IMG/VR virus record: IMGVR_UViG_3300022698_000334
Coordinates: 1-21,939 of that record
Source of the DNA: a virus
Reading direction: 5' to 3' (one strand)
Length of the DNA stretch: 21,939 bases
Below are positions 1 through 5,081 of the stretch, piece by piece. The translations under genes were made by a program, and so were the position numbers. Position 1 is the stretch's first letter. Every line of letters starts with the position of its first letter. The notes beneath the pieces were generated by a model, which did not search any database, was not told where the DNA came from, and worked only from the letters and a program-made list of their open reading frames with translations.

Positions 1-4
1 TTAC

Positions 5-33
5 TTGACATTTATTCATAATTGTAGTATATT
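5..33 (+). promoter_or_regulatory. sigma70-type promoter of the accessory operon
   Basis: A perfect -35 box TTGACA (5-10) is followed after 17 bases by TATATT (28-33), a 5/6 match to the -10 consensus. The predicted start is near position 40, leaving a leader of about 55 nt before the first gene at 96. A full TATAAT also lies at 33-38, but its spacing of 22 is too long. No other good promoter is seen before 3161, so this one probably serves the genes from 96 to 3171. Inferred from consensus matching only. Confidence 0.7.
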
Positions 34-43
34 ATAATTATGA

Positions 44-76
44 GAGAGTGAGTGAGTAGCTCACAAAAAAACTCTC
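44..76 (+). promoter_or_regulatory. leader hairpin in the 5' UTR of the first accessory gene
   Basis: GTGAG (52-56) can pair with CTCAC (60-64) around a TAG loop, and GAGAG (44-48) can close below it with CTCTC (72-76). The element lies just after the predicted transcription start and ends about 5 bases before the TTGAGGAGGG ribosome binding site. It could affect translation or RNA stability. An A7 run, not a T run, follows the inner stem, so it is not an intrinsic terminator on this strand. Confidence 0.35.
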
Positions 77-95
77 AACCTTGAGGAGGGTTATT

Positions 96-635
96 ATGAT
101 ACGAGCAAATGACGTTATGTCCTGGGATCCATGCCGGGGGTACAGTCGTGAGACTGTAGAGAGGATGGTCGGTGACGGTGTAACACCGCGACAAATCGCC
201 GATATGGATATCCCCATCGGAGACAGAATCTGGGCCCTGCTACATGTGCACTCAGATCTTTTCGACTGGTCTGGTTTGCACCTGATTGCCTGCGATTTTG
301 CCGATCAGGCGTTGGCGTTGATAGCCGATCCTGATCCTCGGCTGGTCAACGCAATCGCGGTGAAACGTCGTTGGGTGGCGGGCGATGCGACGGACTCGGA
401 GTTAGCCGCAGCCAGGACCGCAGCCTGGGACGCAGCCTTGGACGCAGCCGGGGACGCAGCCTTGGACGCATCCTGGGACGCAGCCGGGGCCGCAGCCAGG
501 ACCGCAGCCTGGGACGCAGCCAGGACCGCAGCCAGGGACGCAGAAAGGGGCGCAGCCAGGACCGCAGCCAGGGACGCAGAAAGGGCAACCCAGCTCGAGT
601 TCATACTTTCAAAAATCCAAGAGCGGCACAGCTGA
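96..635 (+). CDS. Ala-rich repeat phage accessory protein (paralogue 1)
   Basis: A 179-residue protein of unknown function. The N-terminal half (residues 1-105) is globular-looking, with a segment containing LLHVHSDLF and LHLIACDFADQALAL. It is followed at about residues 106-165 by Ala-rich tetrapeptides of the type xDAA (x = W, L, G, R), then a tail reading QLEFILSKIQERHS. Proteins of this general design, with a short N-terminal domain and WDAA/RDAA repeats, are common in tailed-phage accessory regions, and their role is not known to me. The start is the ATG at 96, which follows GAGGAGG; an in-frame TTG at 81 lies inside that ribosome binding site and is rejected. The gene is clearly richer in G+C than the late genes. 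It shares its N-terminal core and C-terminal tail with the next gene. Confidence 0.85.
   Translation: MIRANDVMSWDPCRGYSRETVERMVGDGVTPRQIADMDIPIGDRIWALLHVHSDLFDWSGLHLIACDFADQALALIADPDPRLVNAIAVKRRWVAGDATDSELAAARTAAWDAALDAAGDAALDASWDAAGAAARTAAWDAARTAARDAERGAARTAARDAERATQLEFILSKIQERHS
407..586 (+). repeat. 12-nt tandem repeats within the Ala-rich coding region
   Basis: Degenerate 12-nt units of the form GACGCAGCCnnG or GACCGCAGCCnG recur about 14 times and encode the xDAA/xTAA tetrapeptides of the first accessory protein. All units keep the reading frame. The near-identity of the units suggests expansion by slippage or unequal recombination. The low complexity also leaves several other frames open on both strands; these are by-products. 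Confidence 0.85.
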
Positions 636-761
636 CCGCTCCTCAAAATGGTTAAAGGGGGCTTCGGGCCCCTGGTCTACCCCTGGCGCTGGGGTACTGA
701 TGAGCCGAAAGGCCCTGGGCGGAGCACCGCCGAAACCGAAACCTTGAGGAGGGTTGATATG
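591..761 (+). repeat. direct repeat copy A (gene 3' end plus structured leader)
   Basis: This segment, from the codons of the conserved QLEFILSKIQER tail to the next start codon, is repeated at 1227-1391. From 671 to 761 the copies differ at only 3 of 91 positions. Upstream, the coding tail is conserved with scattered changes, and the stretch just after the stop codon diverges. A shared hairpin GAGCGG/CCGCTC (621-641) straddles the stop codon. Copy B lies between the second and third genes, so the repeated module is an intergenic joint between cassettes. Confidence 0.85.
657..743 (+). ncRNA. hammerhead-ribozyme-like structured leader, copy A
   Basis: In order: a GC-rich hairpin (657-672, CUUCGG cap), GGUC (674-677), stem I UACCCC/GGGGUA (678-683 with 691-696) with a 7-nt loop, CUGAUGA (697-703) flush with that stem, hairpin GCC-GAAA-GGC (704-713), CCUG, hairpin GGCGG-AGCA-CCGCC (718-731), then GAAACC (732-737), repeated at 738-743. 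GUC before stem I, CUGAUGA directly after it, and GAAACC able to pair with GGU are the conserved core of a type III hammerhead, with cleavage predicted after C677. The odd part is the two-hairpin insertion where a single stem II is expected, and stem III would be only about 3 bp. Cleavage activity is therefore uncertain, but a conserved RNA structure is well supported by comparison with copy B. The element ends just before the ribosome binding site of the gene at 759. Confidence 0.6.
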
Positions 762-1271
762 ATAACAGCAAAAGATATACAGAAATGGAATATGCAAAAC
801 GATTCAGGCGTAGACCCTGAATTTGTAGGCGGCGGGATGACGCCACAACAAATAGCTAATCACAATCAAATATCAGTTGATGCTCGAATTTGGTTGCTGC
901 TGCATGTGCATGACGAACTGTTTACCGAGCCCGACCTGCATCTAATCGCTTGCGATTTCGCCGAGCAGGCACTGGCGTTAGTAGACGATCATGATCTGCG
1001 ACCCAAAAAATCCATTTCGGAAAAAAGGTTGTGGATTGACGGCAAAGCGGAAAACTTCGGGTTGTTTGTCGCCAGGCTAGAAGCATATAAATATGCTAAT
1101 GCTGAAGCGACTGGCCAGACCTGGATAGCAACCAAAGTCGCTGTCAGGGCTTCGGCTAGTGGGTCGGCAGAGAAAACAGCTTGGGAAACGTCATGCATAT
1201 CATCCGATATTGTAGACAAAAGAGAACAGCTTGAGTTCATCCTGTCGAAAATACAGGAGCGGAACAGCTGA
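759..1271 (+). CDS. phage accessory protein (paralogue 2, without Ala repeats)
   Basis: A 170-residue protein of unknown function, paralogous to the gene at 96. Shared segments are GMTPQQIA (VTPRQIA in paralogue 1), RIWLLLHVHDELF, LHLIACDFAEQALAL and the C-terminal tail QLEFILSKIQERNS. The middle (about residues 105-150) is still Ala-rich but lacks regular tetrapeptide repeats, so it looks like a degenerated or independently evolved version of the repeat region. The ATG at 759 sits 5 bases after GAGGAGGG and is the expected start; the longer frame upstream runs through the structured leader and is not used. It probably belongs to the same operon as the flanking genes. Confidence 0.85.
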   Translation: MITAKDIQKWNMQNDSGVDPEFVGGGMTPQQIANHNQISVDARIWLLLHVHDELFTEPDLHLIACDFAEQALALVDDHDLRPKKSISEKRLWIDGKAENFGLFVARLEAYKYANAEATGQTWIATKVAVRASASGSAEKTAWETSCISSDIVDKREQLEFILSKIQERNS

Positions 1272-1391
1272 CCGCTCCTCACCTGGGGCCCATCCGGGCC
1301 CCTGGTCTACCCCTGATGCTGGGGTACTGATGAGCCGAGAGGCCCTGGGCGGAGCACCGCCGAAACCGAAACCTTGAGGAGGGTTGATATG
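1227..1391 (+). repeat. direct repeat copy B (gene 3' end plus structured leader)
   Basis: Second copy of the module at 591-761. It includes the codons for the QLEFILSKIQER tail, a hairpin GAGCGG/CCGCTC straddling the stop codon (1257-1277), the hammerhead-like leader and the ribosome binding site TTGAGGAGGG. Here the downstream gene is unrelated to the two paralogues, so the leader and not the coding sequence is the conserved unit. Confidence 0.85.
1285..1373 (+). ncRNA. hammerhead-ribozyme-like structured leader, copy B
   Basis: Same architecture as copy A, with all core spacings identical: hairpin GGGGCCC-AUCC-GGGCCCC (1285-1302), GGUC (1304-1307), stem I UACCCC/GGGGUA (1308-1313 with 1321-1326), CUGAUGA (1327-1333), hairpin GCC-GAGA-GGC (1334-1343), CCUG, hairpin GGCGG-AGCA-CCGCC (1348-1361), GAAACC (1362-1367) and a second GAAACC. 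The three differences from copy A in this block are two bases in loop I and one in the GNRA tetraloop (GAAA to GAGA), so no stem is disturbed. The upstream hairpin keeps its pairing although its sequence differs (7 perfect bp here). The predicted cleavage site would be after C1307. Confidence 0.6.
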
Positions 1392-1646
1392 AAACGTGAA
1401 AAAATCCAAAAAAGATACGACGTCTACGTGCAAGGAGAAAATGGGTGGGACAGGACAGTGTTTTATGGAAGGTTATCTCTCTGCACTGGGTACAAAAAGG
1501 GATTCCAGGATGCTGATTCGTGCGGAAAAGAAGTCAGGATCCTTATACATGATGATGATAATCCTATAGGAGGAACCTGTTCAAATGAAAAAATGGAAAA
1601 AATTTGCGCATATCTAATTTCAAAATATGGAAATTGTGGATCTTAA
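1389..1646 (+). CDS. hypothetical small phage protein
   Basis: An 85-residue protein that I do not recognise. It begins MKREKIQKRYDVYVQ and contains a segment with LCTGYKKGFQDA and EVRILIHDDD, consistent with a small alpha/beta fold. No membrane segment or signal peptide is visible. The ATG at 1389 follows GAGGAGGG with the same leader as the preceding paralogue; an upstream in-frame TTG overlaps that ribosome binding site and is rejected. It is probably expressed from the operon promoter at 5-33, with its leader possibly processed by the hammerhead-like element. Confidence 0.75.
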   Translation: MKREKIQKRYDVYVQGENGWDRTVFYGRLSLCTGYKKGFQDADSCGKEVRILIHDDDNPIGGTCSNEKMEKICAYLISKYGNCGS

Positions 1647-1650
1647 TCTA

Positions 1651-1678
1651 ACAGTCCGGTATGGGCTGTATGATTTTT
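1651..1678 (+). terminator. weak intrinsic terminator or attenuator
   Basis: ACAGTCC (1651-1657) pairs with GGGCTGT (1663-1669), giving a 7-bp stem with one G-U pair around a 5-nt loop. ATGA and then five T residues (1674-1678) follow. The T run is short and offset from the stem by 4 bases, so termination would be partial at best. It lies 5 bases after the stop of the gene at 1389 and just before the next ribosome binding site. Confidence 0.35.
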
Positions 1679-1690
1679 AGGAGGATGATT

Positions 1691-1765
1691 ATGAGAAAAA
1701 TTACAGAATCTGATTTTATTATTGAAGTTGAGATGGAGTATAAACATGAAACATGGAATCGATAG
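1691..1765 (+). CDS. possible micro-ORF (24 aa) overlapping the pentapeptide-repeat gene
   Basis: The ATG at 1691 is preceded by a good AGGAGG (5-6 base spacing) and opens a 24-codon frame beginning MRKITESDFI and ending at TAG 1763-1765. The following gene starts inside it at 1746 in another frame. The strong ribosome binding site belongs to this small frame, while the next gene has a weaker GAGATGGAG. This arrangement fits a leader peptide that couples translation to the next gene, or the remnant of a truncated gene. Expression is not shown. Confidence 0.4.
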   Translation: MRKITESDFIIEVEMEYKHETWNR

Positions 1766-2216
1766 AATAGACGGCAGCGAGATACTGCCAAAAGAATTCG
1801 ACAGCGTCTGCGAGGCCGTCGAATATGCTGTCATGAAAGGGATATCGCTTGCGGATGCCGATCTGCGAGGAGCCTGGCTGACCGGTGCAAAACTGCACCA
1901 TGCCGATCTGCGCGGGGCCAACCTGTCCGGGGCCGTCCTGTTCAGGGCCAACCTGGGCGGGTCCTACCTGGGCGGGGCCAACCTGGGCGGGGTCGATCTG
2001 GTCGGCGTGGCGAAATTCGAACGCAGCGGAGGTATGCCCTACCGATTTGCCGTGATCAAAAACGGCAAAACTTGGATCGTCATCGGGCGTTGCACTTTCG
2101 AGGTCGATCACTGGCTGAAACATTACACGCAAATAGCGCATAAGAATGATATCAGCGATGAGGACACTGTCAGATATCTCGCGCTGTGGGAAAAGTACAA
2201 GGAGGGAATCAAATGA
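1746..2216 (+). CDS. pentapeptide-repeat protein
   Basis: A 156-residue protein. Residues 35-88 contain about ten consecutive pentapeptides of the A(D/N)LxG type (ADL RGAWL TGAKL HHADL RGANL and so on), which fold as a right-handed quadrilateral beta-helix. Residues 1-34 form a short N-terminal part. The C-terminal 65 residues (KFERSGGMPYRFAVI onwards, with GKTWIVIGRCTF) resemble a separate small domain. Some pentapeptide proteins mimic DNA and bind gyrase, but nothing here identifies the target. Most codons are GC-rich, unlike the neighbouring genes, which points to acquisition from elsewhere. The start at 1746 follows GAGATGGAG; its last codon overlaps the next ATG (ATGA). Confidence 0.85.
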   Translation: MKHGIDRIDGSEILPKEFDSVCEAVEYAVMKGISLADADLRGAWLTGAKLHHADLRGANLSGAVLFRANLGGSYLGGANLGGVDLVGVAKFERSGGMPYRFAVIKNGKTWIVIGRCTFEVDHWLKHYTQIAHKNDISDEDTVRYLALWEKYKEGIK

Positions 2217-2446
2217 AATACATTATTGTTAGAGTAGGTGACGCATACTACACAAAGCCAGACGATGAAATTAAAAAGGATTTAGAATTTCGATTACACT
2301 GTTATATGTCAACTGATTGCAGAAAAGGCATAGTCGCTGTCGTAAAAACTCTGCGGAAAATGGTAATCGATGATTCGCGAAATCACAAAGGCTTAAACAT
2401 GCCTCTAAAGACGGCTGTAGAATTGTGCAGAAAGTGGGGGTATTGA
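2213..2446 (+). CDS. hypothetical small phage protein
   Basis: A 77-residue, Lys/Arg-rich protein that I do not recognise. It begins MKYIIVRVGDAYYTK. The ATG at 2213 overlaps the upstream stop codon (ATGA) and is served by AAGGAGGG, so it is translationally coupled to the pentapeptide-repeat gene. Three cysteines (residues 30, 36 and 72) are spaced without a recognisable metal-binding pattern. Probably an accessory protein of the early or middle operon. Confidence 0.7.
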   Translation: MKYIIVRVGDAYYTKPDDEIKKDLEFRLHCYMSTDCRKGIVAVVKTLRKMVIDDSRNHKGLNMPLKTAVELCRKWGY

Positions 2447-2448
2447 TT

Positions 2449-2478
2449 ATGACAGAAAAAGAACTAAAGGAGGAGTAA
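2449..2478 (+). CDS. possible 9-codon coupling peptide (MTEKELKEE)
   Basis: The ATG at 2449 starts two bases after the upstream stop and reads nine codons to TAA 2476-2478. Its last codons, AAG GAG GAG, form the ribosome binding site for the gene starting at 2480. Ribosomes finishing this peptide would stop one base before that start. This could be a coupling device or an accident of a Shine-Dalgarno following an ATG. Confidence 0.2.
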   Translation: MTEKELKEE

Positions 2479-2479
2479 A

Positions 2480-2752
2480 ATGAACTGCGAATTGATTGAT
2501 ACGCTGAAATCAGCCGACACCGAAGGCACAGACTCACCGTATTGGCTGATTCTCGATCCAGAACAAAATATGAAATGTGACATTTTTGTGATGGCTTCCG
2601 GGATAACAGGGCCTTTTTTCTCGCGCAAAGATGCGCAAGCTCACCTCGAGTCCAGGCGATACGCTTTCTCGGAAAAAGCAGCTGTTTTCTGCCTATCGGG
2701 ATATCGGTCGCGCAAATACAAAGATTTCTGCACCAAAATTAAGGAGGCATAA
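2480..2752 (+). CDS. hypothetical small phage protein
   Basis: A 90-residue protein that I do not recognise. Residues 19-30 (DSPYWLILDPEQ) and 37-47 (VMASGITGPFF) suggest beta strands, and the sequence FFSRKDAQAHLESRRYAFSE resembles phage proteins that read as 'ARKHLESRRYAFS', probably a helix followed by a strand. The C-terminal segment GYRSRKYKDF is basic. The start at 2480 follows AAAGGAGGAG. The gene ends in a ribosome binding site, AAGGAGG, for the next gene at 2754. Confidence 0.75.
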   Translation: MNCELIDTLKSADTEGTDSPYWLILDPEQNMKCDIFVMASGITGPFFSRKDAQAHLESRRYAFSEKAAVFCLSGYRSRKYKDFCTKIKEA

Positions 2753-2753
2753 A

Positions 2754-2921
2754 ATGGAAATAAATTCATCAATTAAATCAATGATGTCAGCAATCGCTCA
2801 AACTCAAGCTGAGTTGCCAATTGCCGAGCATGGCCTGAAAGAAGTCAATACTTGCGCAAAACAGCTCGGAGAAAACTTCGAAGAGATCAATCGGCTTTGT
2901 AATAAATTTAAAGTCAAATAA
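2754..2921 (+). CDS. hypothetical small helical protein
   Basis: A 55-residue protein, probably entirely alpha-helical (MEINSSIKSMMSAIA at the start, then ELPIAEHGLKEVNTCAKQL). No family is recognised. The ATG at 2754 lies one base after the upstream stop codon and 6 bases after AAGGAGG, so it is coupled to its neighbour. The longer upstream frame overlaps the previous gene entirely and is not used. Confidence 0.7.
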   Translation: MEINSSIKSMMSAIAQTQAELPIAEHGLKEVNTCAKQLGENFEEINRLCNKFKVK

Positions 2922-2940
2922 TTATTTTAGGGAGATGATT

Positions 2941-3171
2941 ATGAATACTTACGAAGAAATTCTAAGAAAAATCAAAAAGATGAACAGTAATGATCTAAAA
3001 ATACTTGCAGACTCATTACAATGTTCAGACAGAAAAATGACAACAAAAGAATCTATACTTTATTTCACCGGGTGCGGCAATGTAAAAAAGGTGGAAATTT
3101 TTGTTGAAATTCTTGAAAGAGAATTCCAGATCGAAAAAGAAAAATATATAGAAAAAGTTGTTGACAAATAA
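2941..3171 (+). CDS. hypothetical small phage protein
   Basis: A 76-residue, Lys/Glu-rich protein starting MNTYEEILRKIKKM. It is predicted to be mostly helical, with a central segment ILYFTGCGN. No family is recognised. Two in-frame ATGs exist (2935 and 2941). The first abuts the GGGAG ribosome binding site, so 2941 is preferred. It is the last gene of the accessory operon; its final codons contain the -35 box of the next promoter (TTGACA, 3161-3166). Confidence 0.7.
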   Translation: MNTYEEILRKIKKMNSNDLKILADSLQCSDRKMTTKESILYFTGCGNVKKVEIFVEILEREFQIEKEKYIEKVVDK

Positions 3172-3189
3172 ATAAAAAAGCTCTATTAT
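3161..3189 (+). promoter_or_regulatory. strong sigma70-type promoter at the head of the late genes
   Basis: A perfect TTGACA (3161-3166) is followed after exactly 17 bases by TATTAT (3184-3189), a 5/6 match. The -35 overlaps the end of the preceding coding region. The predicted start is near 3196, only about 20 bases before the terminator stem at 3217. It is therefore placed to make a short RNA of about 55 nt unless transcription reads through into the late genes. Confidence 0.75.
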
Positions 3190-3216
3190 CTAAAATAATA
3201 GGCTGACTGAAAACAG

Positions 3217-3250
3217 AGGCAGATGACCGAAAGGTTGTCTGCCTTTTTTT
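3217..3250 (+). terminator. strong intrinsic terminator
   Basis: AGGCAGA (3217-3223) pairs perfectly with TCTGCCT (3238-3244). The stem continues inward as TGACC/GGTTG (two G-U pairs) to a GAAA tetraloop, giving about 12 bp followed by seven T residues (3244-3250). It closes the accessory operon and stands between the promoter at 3161-3189 and the late genes. A weaker alternative pairing of GGCUGAC (3201-3207) with GUCUGCC (3237-3243; 6 of 7 pairs) could compete with the terminator stem. Confidence 0.9.
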
Positions 3251-3288
3251 ATTGGAGCAGGATTTACAATTCAAATTTGGGATAAATA

Positions 3289-5079
3289 ATGCCAATAATT
3301 ACATTTAACCCTACAGATTTTGTCTATAATGCCGGAGAGATTACAATAAGCGGCAGCGCATTGCAATTACTTTTGCAATCAGGACTTGTTGATTTCACAG
3401 AAAACTTTGACAACGATACAGGGTTTACATATGACAATACAAAAAGTGAATTTTCTTCAGGAAAGTTGCAACAAAAAGACAACCGGCCTGCAAACTCTAT
3501 TTTAGGGGCGACTTACACAAACACAGAAGACTTGTCCTTTGCTGCCGATGGGTTTGGCAGTTTGTCTGCAAATATTTCAGGAGGGGCAGCTGTTTCTGGT
3601 GGAAAACTAGTCTGTGATGGTGCTGGCGTAGGGGTTTATTACAGTAGTTCGTTGATTGGCGATCTTTCTGGTAATTTAGTCTTAAAATTTAAATACACGC
3701 CTACTTATTCAACAGCACCTCCTACAAACGTCAATATTGTAACGTTTGCTCCTGTATCTGGAACTTCAAATAGAATTTTGATTTTTCACTCCCCAGCGGG
3801 CAATAGTGTTAGAATAACAGCAAACGGATTATCAGCTGTCGTCTTCGACACATGGGAACCTGTAGCTGAAACAGAATATACATTTGAAGTAATCATTAAT
3901 AGCAATTCTGTTACTCTTTTTATTGATGGGGTACAACTTGGAGGATCAAAAACAATTTCTCCTGGACAAGGAACTGATGCTGTTTGTCTTTACGTAGGGT
4001 CTTTTCCCGGAACTTACAATGAATCAGCAGGGAGTTTTGATAATGTTATCTTGTATTCTGCTGCTAGCCAATCTGCTTCTTATATCGTTCCAGAAGCTGC
4101 ATATTTAGAAACAAATGTTGTTTTGCCTGAACTACAGCATGTAGGAGATGGAGCTATACTTTCCTTTGAGGAATTTGTAACAGTAGAAAGTGGAACCCCC
4201 CGTTATACGCTACAGATAGGACGGTCAGGAAATTATTTATATTGGAATGGTGCTGTATGGGCTGTATCTGACGGAACATATGCTCAATCAAATAGTGCTT
4301 CTATTTTCAATTCTAATGTTAGTACATTACCTGTATCGGGTGAAATATATGGGCAATTCAAAATTCATTTTGAAACATCAAATACACAAAGTTTTGTAGA
4401 TACATTGACAGCGACGTTGATAGAAAATACAGGGTACCTAACAACAAACCCTTCTGCTGTGTCTGACTCTTTCAGAACAGACACAATAAACTCTTTTGAG
4501 TCAGTAGAAACTAAAGCAGGATTAGATGAGATTAAATATGTTTTTTTGAAAGATGGAGTTCAGTATTGGCATAATGGAGTTGATTGGGTTGTATCTAACA
4601 GTACATATGCGGAATCGAACACATTAACGGAAGTGCAGAATAATATTCCTGCTTTTCTTGATTCTGCTGATGGTGGAAAAAATATAAAAGTAGAAGTATT
4701 TTTCCATAGTGATGATGGATCGACAACGCCTTCTTTGGAGTCTTTAACAATAGACTATAGTTTTGCCGGTGAACCGCCGTCTACAACTTTAGTTACCATA
4801 TGGGGATATCTCCGTGATCTTTTTAGTTATGCGGAAGATGAAACCATACAGGTCCGGCCTGCATGGACTATAGGAGATAAAATTGTTTTAAAAGGTGATT
4901 ACAAAAGTATTGTCTCATTGACATCAGGGTATTTTGAGATTAATTGTTATATTGAAGAGAACCATCCACCAGAGTTTCTTTTTTGGAAGATAGGAACTAA
5001 AACATATAAAACAAACTTTTTAAACCAATCAAGTGTAAAAATTGGGGAATTAACAATACTTGAAGAAAGTAGGAGATAA
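3289..5079 (+). CDS. lectin-like (LamG/concanavalin-type) multidomain virion protein
   Basis: A 596-residue protein made of several beta-rich modules. Residues about 85-260 read as a concanavalin A-like/LamG jelly roll, with features such as VLKFKYTPTY, ITANG, YTFEVIINSNSVTLFIDG and FDNVILYS. Two related modules follow at about 305-380 and 414-492, marked by YLYWNGAVWAVSDGTYAQSN and YWHNGVDWVVSNSTYAESN. The last 95 residues (VTIWGYLRDLF, then SGYFEINCYI) look like an Ig/carboxypeptidase-regulatory-like domain. There is no signal peptide. It lies just before the prohead protease, so a head-decoration or minor head protein is inferred; binding of host or mucus glycans would be consistent but is unproven. 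The ATG at 3289 has only a weak ribosome binding site (GGGAT). Confidence 0.75.
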   Translation: MPIITFNPTDFVYNAGEITISGSALQLLLQSGLVDFTENFDNDTGFTYDNTKSEFSSGKLQQKDNRPANSILGATYTNTEDLSFAADGFGSLSANISGGAAVSGGKLVCDGAGVGVYYSSSLIGDLSGNLVLKFKYTPTYSTAPPTNVNIVTFAPVSGTSNRILIFHSPAGNSVRITANGLSAVVFDTWEPVAETEYTFEVIINSNSVTLFIDGVQLGGSKTISPGQGTDAVCLYVGSFPGTYNESAGSFDNVILYSAASQSASYIVPEAAYLETNVVLPELQHVGDGAILSFEEFVTVESGTPRYTLQIGRSGNYLYWNGAVWAVSDGTYAQSNSASIFNSNVSTLPVSGEIYGQFKIHFETSNTQSFVDTLTATLIENTGYLTTNPSAVSDSFRTDTINSFESVETKAGLDEIKYVFLKDGVQYWHNGVDWVVSNSTYAESNTLTEVQNNIPAFLDSADGGKNIKVEVFFHSDDGSTTPSLESLTIDYSFAGEPPSTTLVTIWGYLRDLFSYAEDETIQVRPAWTIGDKIVLKGDYKSIVSLTSGYFEINCYIEENHPPEFLFWKIGTKTYKTNFLNQSSVKIGELTILEESRR

Positions 5080-5081
5080 TA

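Noticed and set aside
33-38. TATAAT as the -10 box of the first promoter
   Set aside because: Spacing to TTGACA is 22 bases. TATATT at 28-33 gives the ideal 17.
407-586. Possible CRISPR-like array in the tandem repeats
   Set aside because: Units are 12 nt, contiguous, in frame and degenerate, with no spacers.
305-655. Long open frames on both strands over the Ala-repeat region, including an Arg/Leu/Pro repeat on the minus strand and an Arg/Gly/Ser repeat on the plus strand
   Set aside because: They arise because the 12-nt repeat unit lacks stop codons in several frames. None has a ribosome binding site, and the xDAA frame alone has a proper start, an ordinary N-terminal domain and a paralogue.
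657-672. GC-rich hairpin after the first gene as an intrinsic terminator
   Set aside because: No T run follows it; the next bases are TGGTCTACCCC, the start of the hammerhead-like core. The equivalent hairpin in copy B also lacks a T run.
697-737. Match to SAM, TPP, cobalamin or c-di-GMP riboswitches
   Set aside because: The order of conserved blocks recalled for these classes does not fit; only the hammerhead core elements line up.
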